DNA from: Alphaproteobacteria bacterium 32-64-14
GTDB lineage: Bacteria; Pseudomonadota; Alphaproteobacteria; Caulobacterales; Hyphomonadaceae
Reading direction: 5' to 3'
Assembly (NCBI GenBank): GCA_002280725.1
Contig: NCEM01000013.1
Location: 62,001 to 126,000 of the forward strand
Length of the DNA: 64,000 nucleotides
Shown: in pieces, positions 25,518-34,272 of the stretch
Layout of the letters: each line of letters opens with the position of its first letter
How positions within the stretch are numbered: the stretch's first letter is position 1
Program-made: the position numbers and the translations under genes
Notes under the pieces: generated by a model
What the model was told of the DNA's origin: nothing
Database searches by the model: none
What the model saw: only the letters and a program-made list of their open reading frames with translations

Positions 25518-27098
25518 TTGGCGCACACACCCCTTTTCGCCAGCCTCACCTCCGCCATCGAACGTGCACGCGCCGGTCTGCCCGGCGGCGCGGGCGCTAG
25601 TCCGCGCGCCATAAGCCGCCGCGCCGCGCTCGCGATGATGGCGGCCGCGGCCGCCTGTTCGGCAGAGCAGGATCGGGGCCCAGAACACGACCCCGACGCG
25701 ATCGCCATTGTGGGCGGCGGCGCCTCCGGTCTCGTTGCGGCCTGGCGGCTGGCGAATGCCGGGCGCGCCTGCGAGGTGTTCGAGGCCAGCGGCCGGACAG
25801 GCGGGCGGATGTACACGCTGCGCGACTTCACGCCCGAAGGACATTTCTGTGACCTGGGGGGTGAGTTCGTGGCTCCTGTTCACACGGCGCTGATCACGCT
25901 CTGCCGCGAGCTTGGCGTCGGGTTGCAGACGCTACGGGCCGACAACGAGACAGGCACAAATATCTACGACATTGGCGGCGTGCGCCTTGCCGATGATCTG
26001 ATTGATCCAGCGACCGCCGCAGGCGCTTTCGTTCCCGTGGCGGCCCGCATCGCTGCGGATCAGGCCGCCCTGCTCGACAGCGCCGGAGGCTGGACACAGC
26101 GGGCGCACGATCTCGATGCGCTGCCCCTGTCGAAATATCTCGAAAGCCTCGCGGGTTCGACCGAGCGCTGGGTGATCGATCTGCTCGCCCTCGCCTATCT
26201 CTGTGAGCACGGCATCGCGCCAGACAGGCAATCATCGCTGAACCTTGTCGATGCAATCGGCACGGACACGGCGCAGCCTTTCGGCCCCTTCGGCCATGGC
26301 GGCGGTCTTCTGCGCATTGCACGTGGGTCGGCCAGCCTGCCCGAAGCGCTTACCGCGCGCCTGATGGCCTCACCCGCCTCCGCGCGCACCAGCCTTCACA
26401 TGCGCCATACGCTTTCCGCGATTGCGCGCGCCGGTGAAGCGTTCCGCCTCACGTTCGAGAATGAAGGCAAGCCGCCGGCAGTGCGGACGTTCAAGCGCGT
26501 GGTGCTTGCGCTGCCTTTCACGCGGCTGCGCACCGTGAAGGGGCTCGGCGGGCTGGGCCTGCCGGCTGACAAGATGAAGGTGATCAACGAACAGGGCTAT
26601 GGCGCCAACGCCAAGCTGGTGGTCGGAACATCTTCGCGCCCGTGGACCGGTACGCTGCCAGATCTGCACGCGCCGATGACCGGCTCGCTCTACTCCGACA
26701 AGGGCTTCCAGCAGGTCTGGGAGAGCAGCATCGGCCAATCGGGCGATGGCGGCGTGCTGACCAACTACCTCGCCGGCCCGCCTGCCCGCAGCGAGGAAGC
26801 ATCCGTGCTGGCGACTCTGGAGCGCGGGCTCAAGGCGCTGTCGCCCGAGTTCGCGACTTCGCTGTCGCCGCGCATGCGCGCCAGCATGTTCTGGCCCAGC
26901 CACCCGCACACGCGAGGCAGCTATTCCGGCGCGCTGGCCGGACAATACACGTCCTTCCGCGAAATCGGGGCGCGGAGCGAACTGGGCGGGGGTCTGGCTT
27001 TCGCCGGCGAGCACACCAGCCTGTCCTGGGCGGGTTCAATGAACGGCGCAGTCGATGCGGGCGAGCGCGTCGCCCGGGAACTGCTCGCCCAGGCCTAG
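25518..27098 (+). CDS. flavin-containing amine oxidoreductase, Tat-type exported
   Basis: 526 residues starting at TTG, with GGGGAA seven bases before it. The N-terminal region contains a twin-arginine signal, SRRAALAMMAAAAAC, whose end looks like a lipobox. The FAD-binding motif IAIVGGGASGLVAAWRL follows, then EASGRTGGRMYT and LGGEF. The C-terminal FAD block is LAFAGEHTSLSWAGSMNGAVDAG. This is the monoamine-oxidase/phytoene-desaturase-type family. Export by Tat is consistent with folding around FAD in the cytoplasm. The amine or other substrate is unknown. Confidence 0.9.
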   Translation: MAHTPLFASLTSAIERARAGLPGGAGASPRAISRRAALAMMAAAAACSAEQDRGPEHDPDAIAIVGGGASGLVAAWRLANAGRACEVFEASGRTGGRMYTLRDFTPEGHFCDLGGEFVAPVHTALITLCRELGVGLQTLRADNETGTNIYDIGGVRLADDLIDPATAAGAFVPVAARIAADQAALLDSAGGWTQRAHDLDALPLSKYLESLAGSTERWVIDLLALAYLCEHGIAPDRQSSLNLVDAIGTDTAQPFGPFGHGGGLLRIARGSASLPEALTARLMASPASARTSLHMRHTLSAIARAGEAFRLTFENEGKPPAVRTFKRVVLALPFTRLRTVKGLGGLGLPADKMKVINEQGYGANAKLVVGTSSRPWTGTLPDLHAPMTGSLYSDKGFQQVWESSIGQSGDGGVLTNYLAGPPARSEEASVLATLERGLKALSPEFATSLSPRMRASMFWPSHPHTRGSYSGALAGQYTSFREIGARSELGGGLAFAGEHTSLSWAGSMNGAVDAGERVARELLAQA

Positions 27099-27149
27099 CC
27101 TGCGGAACACCTGCGCAGACGCGGCGTTTGGTCCTCGAGGAACAGGATC

Positions 27150-27515
27150 ATGGCAATGAATTCCCTTCTCTTCGGCGTTGTGGGCTTGGGGCTGGTTGCC
27201 GTGAGCGCGACCAAGGAGCCCGCCCCGGCGTCATTTCCTGCGCCCGTGCACCTTGCCATGGCTTTAGCTGCGGAAGACGGCGTTGAGCCGGCATCCCAGG
27301 TCAGTTTCGCGCCTCCCGCCGATCTCGAGGGCGATGATTCCGGCGCCTACATGAAGCACATGACGCCAGGCCAGCTTGAAAAGCTGTATGCCCAGCACGA
27401 CGCTCAGGTTGCACGCCTGATGGCCGCCCTGCCCGACGATCCGCTCATGAGCGAGACGTCCTTCACGGACCCGGAAACGGGCGAGGACGTCTCCATCGAT
27501 CTGGTCGCGTTCTGA
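27150..27515 (+). CDS. hypothetical secreted protein, 121 residues
   Basis: The N-terminal hydrophobic stretch MAMNSLLFGVVGLGLVAVSA looks like a signal peptide. The mature part is acidic, with YMKHMTPGQLEKLYAQHDAQVARLMAALP as a likely amphipathic helix and an acidic tail ETGEDVSIDLVAF. The ATG at 27150 follows GAGGAAC. It lies 51 bp after the amine-oxidase gene and may share its transcript. No family is recognised. Confidence 0.65.
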   Translation: MAMNSLLFGVVGLGLVAVSATKEPAPASFPAPVHLAMALAAEDGVEPASQVSFAPPADLEGDDSGAYMKHMTPGQLEKLYAQHDAQVARLMAALPDDPLMSETSFTDPETGEDVSIDLVAF

Positions 27516-27559
27516 AGCGACGCGAAGTCCGATCAGAGCTGAAATCTGCTTTCAGGTGA

Positions 27560-27646
27560 TGGTGCGGGAGGTGGGGGTCGAACCCACAAATCCGTAAGGA
27601 CGGCGGATTTTGAGTCCGCTGCGTCTGCCAATTCCGCCACTCCCGC
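27560..27646 (-). tRNA. tRNA-Leu, anticodon CAA
   Basis: On the minus strand the gene folds as a class II tRNA. The acceptor stem is GCGGGAG with CTCCCGC, then discriminator A and an encoded CCA (27560-27562). The anticodon stem GCGGA/TCCGC holds loop CTCAAAA, giving anticodon CAA (reads UUG). A long variable arm and T-loop GGGTTCGACCCC follow. The total length is 87 bases. Confidence 0.97.
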
Positions 27647-27731
27647 GGGTCCGCAGCAAGCCGCGGGCGGTCTGATTAGCCCAGCACAAGCGGCTTGGCC
27701 AGCGTCTGTCCCAACTCTGGTAATGTCGGCG

Positions 27732-27929
27732 TTAGCTGATCACGACGCCCGGCGCGGCGACCTGCAGGGTCACATACGCGCCAAAGAACACGCAGATGAA
27801 CCATTGCGGCGCGAAACGAAGACTCGCGGTCTGGATGCGGCGAAGCGTACGCATGGGGATGACCCGATACTCAAGGCGCAACGGAACATCCGCCGCGTGA
27901 GATGTTTGTCTCACGCTGATCGCAAACAT
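27732..27929 (-). CDS. possible small hypothetical protein, 65 residues
   Basis: A minus-strand frame in the gap between tRNA-Leu and the DedA-like gene. It starts MFAISVRQTSHAAD at 27929 and ends VAAPGVVIS. The C-terminal half, FAPQWFICVFFGAYVTLQVA, could be one membrane helix. The Shine-Dalgarno is poor, and a shorter start at MRTLRRIQT is as likely. It is included as a candidate only. Confidence 0.35.
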   Translation of the reverse strand: MFAISVRQTSHAADVPLRLEYRVIPMRTLRRIQTASLRFAPQWFICVFFGAYVTLQVAAPGVVIS

Positions 27930-28009
27930 CCGGTTCACGGATTGCAGAAATTTCGATCTAATTTCGCCGAAGCTGGCCGCGCGCGACCCGATCCTTGCCG
28001 ATCGGTGAA

Positions 28010-28657
28010 TCAGTGGAGCAGCGTCGCCGCCGCGAAGCCGCCAATCAGGATCACCAGGAAGATCAGCGAGAAGAGGCCGATCCGCTTCTCGATCACCGGG
28101 GCCAGCGTGGGTCCGAACTTCTTGAACAGCCAGCCGACCAGGACGAAGCGCAACCCGCGCGTGACTACCGACGCCGCAACGAACATCGGGAAGTTGAACA
28201 TCGCGAGCCCCGACGCGATCGTCACCAGCTTGTAGGGAATAGGCGTCAGGCCCTTCACCAGGATGACGGCAAGGCCCCATGTCGCGAACTGCGCCTCGAA
28301 GCCGGCGAGTTGTCCCTTGAACATGTCAAACGTCAGCAGCCATTCGCGCAGGAAGTAGCCAAGCGCATAGCCGAAAATTCCGCCCAGCACGGACGCCACC
28401 GTGCAGACGAGCGCATAGCGCAGCCAACGATCCGGCCGCGCCACGCACATCGGCGCCAGCATCACGTCCGGCGGGATCGGGAAGAACGAGCTTTCCGCAA
28501 ACGATACGCACGCCAGAGCCGGTTCCGCGTGCTTGCCGGCGGCAAGACGCATCACCCAGTTATAGACGGCGCCGAGCGGGCCTTTCGCCTTTGGCGTGTG
28601 CGCCGCCTTGCCGGGCGTCGCGGAATCCGCAGGAGTTACGCTGGCCGCGTCGGTCAT
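28010..28657 (-). CDS. DedA/VTT family inner-membrane protein (YqaA type)
   Basis: 215 residues with a polar N-terminal tail of 25 residues and about four to five hydrophobic segments. Family blocks include FAESSFFPIPPDVMLAPM, the VLGGIFGYALGYFL helix, and the GLTPIPYKLVTIASG re-entrant loop. DedA-type proteins are proposed to move undecaprenyl phosphate or phospholipids across the membrane; the YqaA branch is not well characterised. It is divergent from dsbB. Confidence 0.9.
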   Translation of the reverse strand: MTDAASVTPADSATPGKAAHTPKAKGPLGAVYNWVMRLAAGKHAEPALACVSFAESSFFPIPPDVMLAPMCVARPDRWLRYALVCTVASVLGGIFGYALGYFLREWLLTFDMFKGQLAGFEAQFATWGLAVILVKGLTPIPYKLVTIASGLAMFNFPMFVAASVVTRGLRFVLVGWLFKKFGPTLAPVIEKRIGLFSLIFLVILIGGFAAATLLH

Positions 28658-28847
28658 TGGCTAGGCTTTTCCCGGAAAATGAGGCCTGCCTGCCGATATC
28701 ATGCCGGGGAAGGCCTGCAACTGAACAAGGCGCCATTCTGGTCCACATCGTTCAACGTAACGTCAATTCTGGCGCCCATGCCCTGCCTTTTTGGGGCCAG
28801 CCCTTTCGTCGCATTGCCGCCAAGGTCGGCAGGGATAACCTCCGCTC

Positions 28848-29402
28848 ATGATCTGGTTGCCTCTTGATCGGGAAAGGTGGCCGTTGGCGGCCTTGGCGAT
28901 AACGGTCGCCACGCTGGCGACCGTCTATGTGCTCGAATACTTTTTCTACCAGGCGCCGTGCCAGATGTGCTGGTGGCAGCGATACGTCTATTTCGTTGCC
29001 GCCCCGGTCGCGATGGTCGCCATTGCCGTGCGCTGGCGCGGGGCAGCCCCCGCGGTGATGACCGCCTTCTGCGTCCTGCTTGGACTCGTCTTCCTCGTCA
29101 GCTTCTTCATCGCATCCTGGCATGCGCTGTTCGAATGGGGCCTCGCGCCGGGGCCGCAGGGTTGCGTCGCCACGGCCGGCAGCATTCCCGAAGACGTGAA
29201 GCCATCCGAGATGCTCAGCCGCCGCATCGCTATCCCCTCGTGCAAGGATGCCCTGTGGCGCATTCCGTTCGGAACGGCCTGGGGCCTGTCGATGGCCGGC
29301 CTCAACGCCGTGCTGTCGCTGTTCCTTGCCGCGCTGAGCCTCTTCTCGGCCACGCGCCCGCGCCGCAAGCCGGATACGGCAAACGAGCTGGCGCCCGCAT
29401 GA
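28848..29402 (+). CDS. dsbB: disulfide bond formation protein B
   Basis: 184 residues, four transmembrane helices. The first periplasmic cysteine pair is in QAPCQMCWWQR (C38, C41), next to the quinone site. The second pair is C106 in GPQGCVATAG and C132 in IPSCKD. DsbB re-oxidises DsbA and passes electrons to ubiquinone. The stop overlaps the coq7 start (ATGA), a neat link because Coq7 makes the quinone that DsbB uses. Confidence 0.93.
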   Translation: MIWLPLDRERWPLAALAITVATLATVYVLEYFFYQAPCQMCWWQRYVYFVAAPVAMVAIAVRWRGAAPAVMTAFCVLLGLVFLVSFFIASWHALFEWGLAPGPQGCVATAGSIPEDVKPSEMLSRRIAIPSCKDALWRIPFGTAWGLSMAGLNAVLSLFLAALSLFSATRPRRKPDTANELAPA

Positions 29403-29932
29403 GCCTGTCCCGCAACCGCCGCGAGGAAATGCTCCGCGTCGATCACGCGGGCGAATTTGGCGCCGTTGCGATCTATCGCGGTCAGCTCGCGGTGTTCGAG
29501 CGCCAGCATGGCAAGGACCGCATCGTCGGCCAGCTGAAGGAAATGGCCGCGCAGGAACAGGGTCACCTCGACGCATTCGACAGCCTGTTGCACGCCGGCA
29601 GCGTTCGCCCCACCGCACTGTCGCCGGTGTGGAATGCGGCGGGCTTCGCGCTTGGCGTCGGCACGGCCCTGCTCGGCGAGAAGGCCGCGCACGCCTGCAC
29701 GGAAGCGGTCGAGACGGTGATCGAGGAGCACTATGGCGACCAGGTCACCGAACTGACCGGCGCGGGCGAAACCGAACTCGCCGCGCGCCTGGCAAAGTTC
29801 CAGGAAGAAGAAGTCGCGCACAAGGATCTCGCCACATCCGAAGGCGCTGCCCAGGCGCCCGCCTATCCTCTACTGTCCGCCGCGATCCGCGCGGGCTGCC
29901 GCCTCGCGATCCGTATCAGCGAGAAGGTCTGA
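29399..29932 (+). CDS. coq7: demethoxyubiquinone hydroxylase Coq7
   Basis: 177 residues, a membrane-associated di-iron carboxylate enzyme that hydroxylates 3-demethoxyubiquinol in ubiquinone synthesis. The iron ligands are in the repeated helices with the E...ExxH pattern: LRVDHAGEFGAVAIY, MAAQEQGHLDAF, EAVETVIEEHYGDQ, and FQEEEVAHKD. The ATG at 29399 overlaps the dsbB stop. Ubiquinone is relevant to the broken ubiG gene found further on at 40182. Confidence 0.95.
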   Translation: MSLSRNRREEMLRVDHAGEFGAVAIYRGQLAVFERQHGKDRIVGQLKEMAAQEQGHLDAFDSLLHAGSVRPTALSPVWNAAGFALGVGTALLGEKAAHACTEAVETVIEEHYGDQVTELTGAGETELAARLAKFQEEEVAHKDLATSEGAAQAPAYPLLSAAIRAGCRLAIRISEKV

Positions 29933-30008
29933 CCTGCAACGGACGGTCCGACCCCAACTACCTGCCGCCCGGCAAGCGCATGTTGATCTGGTAGGTCGCT
30001 ACGCGGGA

Positions 30009-30362
30009 TCAGTGCTTGTGGCCGCCGCGGCCGCACATCAGGTGCGCGCCGCTGGCCATCCACATCAGCTTGACGCCGGGCGACCATGTCAGCGACCGCT
30101 CGCCATCGCTCCACACCACCTGCGCCGGGCCAGGCTCGGGCTCCCTGTAAGGCAGGCGATGAACGGCGCCGTGCAGCGTGACCAGCGCGTCGAGACCGTT
30201 GCCGGTCAGATCGAAGGCGAGCTCAAGCTTGGTGCCGTCTTCACACTGGAATGCCGAACCAGTTTCCCGCGCCGGGCTCATGGCCTGGGGCAGCGCAGCT
30301 GGTGCGGACAAGCCGGCCATCACGGCCAGTGCGACGCACCGGCCAAGGCGGAAACGAGACAT
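30009..30362 (-). CDS. MliC-like lysozyme inhibitor domain protein
   Basis: 117 residues with a signal peptide (about residues 1-25). The mature domain, FQCEDGTKLELAFD ... GVKLMWMASGAHLMCGRGGH, has the paired cysteines and beta-strand pattern of MliC, the periplasmic inhibitor of C-type lysozyme. AGGGGGC precedes the ATG at 30362. It is divergent from the DUF6491 gene, with 167 bp between. Confidence 0.78.
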   Translation of the reverse strand: MSRFRLGRCVALAVMAGLSAPAALPQAMSPARETGSAFQCEDGTKLELAFDLTGNGLDALVTLHGAVHRLPYREPEPGPAQVVWSDGERSLTWSPGVKLMWMASGAHLMCGRGGHKH

Positions 30363-30529
30363 GGAGGCCCCCTCACGATGTACGTGTTCTGAGCGATCAG
30401 ACTGCGTGACGCCGCACGCACCAGCAAGGCCTGTGGCGTCCCGGGGATTACCCCAGCAGGTGAAAAACGCGGGATTTATGCTAGACTGGCCGTTCCACAC
30501 GCGACTTTGCGCCACCAGAAGGAGCGATC

Positions 30530-30952
30530 ATGAAGACGTCTTTCGCTGCATCGCTAGCGATCCTGCTCGCCGCCTCCGCTGCAATGGGTGCGCCTGCACG
30601 GGCAGAGCCAGACCGGAAAACGGACCTGGTCACGCTGGACGGCGCAAGCGTCGATCTCATGCGCCTGCGCCACGATTTCGACGGCGTCTGGGTGATCGAC
30701 AACCAGAACATCCTCTATCGCGACAATGTACGGGACTATTATCTGGTGACGCTGGACGACGCATGCCCCACGCTCGACATCCGAAGCCGCACGTTCAACT
30801 TCCGTCCGGGATGGTCATGGCAACTGCGCGCAAGCTTCTCCTACGAAGTGCGCCCTGAAGCTGGATCGCCCTGCGGTGTCAGCAGGATCGCGCAGATCGA
30901 CGGTGACAAGGCCGTGGCCCTGCGCGATGCCGCGCAATGGCGCGTTTGGTAA
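30530..30952 (+). CDS. secreted DUF6491-like protein
   Basis: 140 residues: a signal peptide (cleavage after ARAEP region) and a small domain with two cysteines, in DDACPTLDIRS and GSPCGVSRIAQ. The pattern of a Trp-Val-Ile-Asp-Asn start, a DYYLV strand and a final C-G-V-S-x-I segment resembles the DUF6491 family, which is common in alphaproteobacterial envelopes. AAGGAG lies six bases before the ATG. The function is unknown. Confidence 0.75.
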   Translation: MKTSFAASLAILLAASAAMGAPARAEPDRKTDLVTLDGASVDLMRLRHDFDGVWVIDNQNILYRDNVRDYYLVTLDDACPTLDIRSRTFNFRPGWSWQLRASFSYEVRPEAGSPCGVSRIAQIDGDKAVALRDAAQWRVW

Positions 30953-30990
30953 CACACCCTACGCGCCGCTCATCGGCGCTGCGAGACTGG

Positions 30991-31608
30991 TTACTTGTCC
31001 AGTTCGGCGAGAGTCAGCACGAGCCCGCGCGCCAGTGCTGGATCAGGATTGTCGTGCGAGGCATAGGCCGAGAATACGCGGCGATCGCCGCCGGGCGCGA
31101 AGAAGGTAAGCCAGCCGCGGCGCGTCTGCTCATAGGTCGGCATCTTGTTCTGCGCCGGCGGCTGACGAACGCCCCGCCTTGAGCGCCCAGCTTCGACCGC
31201 ATCACCGATGATCTGAATCGCGCGTGTGAAATCCCCCTCGAACACAGCGATGGTGCATCCGGCGCCGCCCGTCATCGACGGCCAGACAAAAAGGCGCGGG
31301 GTCGCTGCCGTGGACCAGACATCGCGCGGGAAGCGCGCATCGACGCTGTGGATGGGATTGATGGCGGGTATCAGGCCGGCTTTCCCGACCGCAAACGATT
31401 CCGGGACGCCATCGATCAGGCGCTCGAGACAATAGTGCTCGACGATCCTTGGCAGCATCGCCTCCGTGGCGGCGGCTGATCCGGGCGCGGCGTCGGGTAG
31501 CGTCACGGCGACGGTTGCGGCGGGAACGGAAGGCTCGGACGCCTTCATCGACACGGTCTTGCAGCCGGCCAGAACCCCGATCACCGCAAGATACGCAATT
31601 GCACGCAT
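30991..31608 (-). CDS. hypothetical lipoprotein, 205 residues
   Basis: The N-terminus AYLAVIGVLAGCKTV is a clear lipoprotein signal (Cys near 16). The mature domain includes HYCLERLIDGVPESFAVGKAGLIPAI and GGAGCTIAVFEGDFTRAIQIIG, suggesting one disulfide and a mixed fold. NMPT-like NKMPTYEQTRRGWLTFF follows near the end. It is convergent with the DUF6491-like gene and lies about 100 bp downstream of ispG on the same strand. I recognise no family. Confidence 0.75.
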   Translation of the reverse strand: MRAIAYLAVIGVLAGCKTVSMKASEPSVPAATVAVTLPDAAPGSAAATEAMLPRIVEHYCLERLIDGVPESFAVGKAGLIPAINPIHSVDARFPRDVWSTAATPRLFVWPSMTGGAGCTIAVFEGDFTRAIQIIGDAVEAGRSRRGVRQPPAQNKMPTYEQTRRGWLTFFAPGGDRRVFSAYASHDNPDPALARGLVLTLAELDK

Positions 31609-31708
31609 CAGCCGCCCCCCTTCGCCGACGATCCCTTTCAGGCTCGCATACGGGGAGATTGGCCTTCAAGACTGCCGCGCGCAACCGGGCAGCACCAACC
31701 GCTAGCGC

Positions 31709-32848
31709 TTACTCCGCAGCCTGAGCGGCCGCTTCCTTCGCGGCGCGCAGGACAGAAGCGCGCGCTTCCACTTGCGCCACGATGCGGTCGATCATCTCGG
31801 CATTGCTGACCTTGTGATCGGGCTTGCCCGAGACATACATCATGCCGGCGTCCTTGCCGCCGCCGGTGAAGCCGAGGTCGGTCATGGTCGCCTCGCCCGG
31901 ACCGTTCACCACGCAACCGATGATCGACAGCGAGATCGGCTCCTGCACGTGCGCAAGCCGCTTCTCCAGCGCCTCAACGGTGCGGATCACATCGAAGCCC
32001 TGACGCGCACAGCTCGGGCACGAGATGATGTTGACGCCGCGCGTGCGCAGGCCAAGCGACTTCAGGATTTCGTACCCGGCCCTGATCTCTTCCACCGGCT
32101 CGGCGGACAGCGACACGCGGATCGTATCGCCGATGCCGGCCCACAGCATCGAGCCGATCCCGATGGCGGACTTCACCGTGCCGGTACGCAGGCCGCCCGC
32201 TTCGGTGACGCCAAGATGCAGCGGCGCGTCGGTTGCTTCGGCGAGCTGGTGATAGGCCGCAACCGTCAGAAACGGGTCCGACGCCTTCACCGATATCTTG
32301 TATTCGTGGAAGTCGTTGTCATCGAGGATGCGCGCATGATCGAGCGCGCTCTCGACCATCGCCTCGGGGCATGGCTCGCCATACTTCTCCAGCAGGTGGC
32401 GCTCGAGCGATCCGCCATTGACGCCGATCCGCATCGAGCAGCCATGGTCCTTGGCGGCCTGGATGACTTCCTTCACGCGACTGACATTGCCGATATTGCC
32501 CGGGTTGATCCGCAGGCACGCAGCGCCGGCCTTGGCCGCCTCGATCCCGCGTTTGTAGTGGAAGTGGATGTCCGCCACGATTGGCACGTTCGCGGCGCGG
32601 CAGATTTCCGGCATCGCCGCGGTCGACTCTTCATCCGGACACGAAACGCGGACGATATCGGCGCCCGCTTCTTCCAGTCCGCGGATCTGCTCGATCGTCG
32701 CCTTGGCGTCCGACGTCGGCGTGTTGGTCATCGACTGGACGGTGATGGGCGCATCGCCCCCCACCAGCACATTGCCAACGCGAATCTGACGCGACTTGCG
32801 CCGCGTGATCGTGCGCCAGGGGCGGATGTGGTTGATGTCGTGGCTCAT
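31709..32848 (-). CDS. ispG: 4-hydroxy-3-methylbut-2-enyl diphosphate synthase
   Basis: 379 residues, the flavodoxin-dependent [4Fe-4S] enzyme of the MEP isoprenoid pathway. N-terminal TIM barrel: [30 protein letters not shown] and LRINPGNIG. The C-terminal cluster-binding part has SCPSCARQG and CVVNGPGE. This is the bacterial form without the plant insertion. It sits just downstream of a RodZ-like gene, the same order as rodZ-ispG in many proteobacteria. Confidence 0.97.
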   Translation of the reverse strand: MSHDINHIRPWRTITRRKSRQIRVGNVLVGGDAPITVQSMTNTPTSDAKATIEQIRGLEEAGADIVRVSCPDEESTAAMPEICRAANVPIVADIHFHYKRGIEAAKAGAACLRINPGNIGNVSRVKEVIQAAKDHGCSMRIGVNGGSLERHLLEKYGEPCPEAMVESALDHARILDDNDFHEYKISVKASDPFLTVAAYHQLAEATDAPLHLGVTEAGGLRTGTVKSAIGIGSMLWAGIGDTIRVSLSAEPVEEIRAGYEILKSLGLRTRGVNIISCPSCARQGFDVIRTVEALEKRLAHVQEPISLSIIGCVVNGPGEATMTDLGFTGGGKDAGMMYVSGKPDHKVSNAEMIDRIVAQVEARASVLRAAKEAAAQAAE

Positions 32849-32963
32849 GGATGTCGCCGGATCAGCCGATTGCAGACATTTGGCCCTTTAGGCATGGCCA
32901 GTAAAGGCGACGGCCGCACGACAGGTCGTCGCGCGGCCGCCAAATACGTGAATTTCGCCAACT

Positions 32964-34163
32964 CTACTGGTCCGGATAGGCATCCAGCGCAGGATCGCGA
33001 ACCGGGGGCGGCGCGGCAGGCTCAGCCGCCGGGGCCGTTGAAGCGGCCGGAGGCGCCGCCGGCTGCTGGGCCGTAGGACGCGGCGTGGTGCGCGGGCGCG
33101 GCGCGGCGGGCGCAGTCCCAGCCGCAGTCAGCGGACCGGTGACGGCCGTGATCGACGGGTCGGTCTCGACAATTTCCGGCGGCGGCGCAGGCGGCAGGAT
33201 CGGCTGGCGCTGGGCGGCGAGATCGGCGCTTTGCGTATAGACCGGTCCGCCTTCAGCCTGCAGCAGGCCAAGCGACTGGTCACCGAGGCGCCATTCGAAG
33301 GCCGTGCCATCGTCGGCGGAAACGGTGAAACCCTCGCCCACGCGGACGATGAAGAACTCGCCTGGGTTGTAGTTGCGGTGAACGTACTTGTCGCCCTTGG
33401 CCGAGCGCACTTCGAGCATGCCACGCTTCAACGCCACGATGCGAAGCTGGGGCGAGACGGGGACGACAGCGGCGGCGGCCGGTCCGGCAACGCCAGCGGA
33501 CGGCGTGGCGGACGGCGCAGGCTTGTCGCCATTGGCGAGAACCATCACAGCGGCGCCAGCCGCAAGGCCGACGAACAGCAGGCCGAGCACGGGCACGGCA
33601 ACCGGCAGCTTGCGCGCCTTCGAGGTTGCCGGAGGGGCGATCTCGGGCTTTTCAGGGTCTTTGAGGATGGCGGCGCATTCGCGCAGGAAGCGGTCGAGCG
33701 TGTCCTGCTCGTTCAGGCCCAGATAGCGGGCGTACGAGCGGATATAGCCCTTGGCGTAAACCGGGGCGCCGAGCAGGCCCGGCGTCATGTCTTCAATGGC
33801 GCGCAGGTGACTCAGGTGAACGCGCGTCTCACGCGAGACATGCTCCAGCGTGTAGCCGGCGTTTTCGCGCGCGGTGCGGATGACTTCGCCGATGCGTTGT
33901 GCGGGTTGATCGGACACGGCGACGAAGTCTGCGTCATTGTCGGTGACGACGCGCAGGTGGCTGGCGACACGGCGCGGCTTGACCTCGCCCTCGTCACGGG
34001 ACGGCTCGCGACCTGATGGCGAAACTGTGGCAGCCGGCGCCTCGGCCTGGCCAGCTTCTGCGGCGCCAACGGCAGCTACCGTCTCTTCGGCGGGAACGCC
34101 GGGGGCCGGAGCCCCGGAGATAGGTGCGCTGGAGGTGGTATCGTCTTTGGCCACGCCGCTCAT
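32964..34163 (-). CDS. RodZ-like helix-turn-helix membrane protein
   Basis: 399 residues. A long Ala/Pro-rich N-terminal extension (about 75 residues) precedes an Xre-type HTH (residues 85-155; GEVIRTARENAGYTLEHVSR ... YAKGYIRSYARYLGL). A transmembrane helix is at about 188-210, then the periplasmic DUF4115 domain (STRVEVRSAKGDKYV-like strand at about 250). The tail is Pro/Ala-rich. RodZ links the MreB cytoskeleton to the elongasome. The position directly upstream of ispG supports the family call. The N-terminal extension is longer than in E. coli RodZ. Confidence 0.85.
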   Translation of the reverse strand: MSGVAKDDTTSSAPISGAPAPGVPAEETVAAVGAAEAGQAEAPAATVSPSGREPSRDEGEVKPRRVASHLRVVTDNDADFVAVSDQPAQRIGEVIRTARENAGYTLEHVSRETRVHLSHLRAIEDMTPGLLGAPVYAKGYIRSYARYLGLNEQDTLDRFLRECAAILKDPEKPEIAPPATSKARKLPVAVPVLGLLFVGLAAGAAVMVLANGDKPAPSATPSAGVAGPAAAAVVPVSPQLRIVALKRGMLEVRSAKGDKYVHRNYNPGEFFIVRVGEGFTVSADDGTAFEWRLGDQSLGLLQAEGGPVYTQSADLAAQRQPILPPAPPPEIVETDPSITAVTGPLTAAGTAPAAPRPRTTPRPTAQQPAAPPAASTAPAAEPAAPPPVRDPALDAYPDQ

Positions 34164-34272
34164 TTGTTTGTCCGAAACGGTAAGGCAAATCGTGAAGACC
34201 CGCCTAACCGCCTTACGCCCACCGCCCTAACAGATGATTACGAACGTAAGGAGTCGCCAATAAGGCCACAAC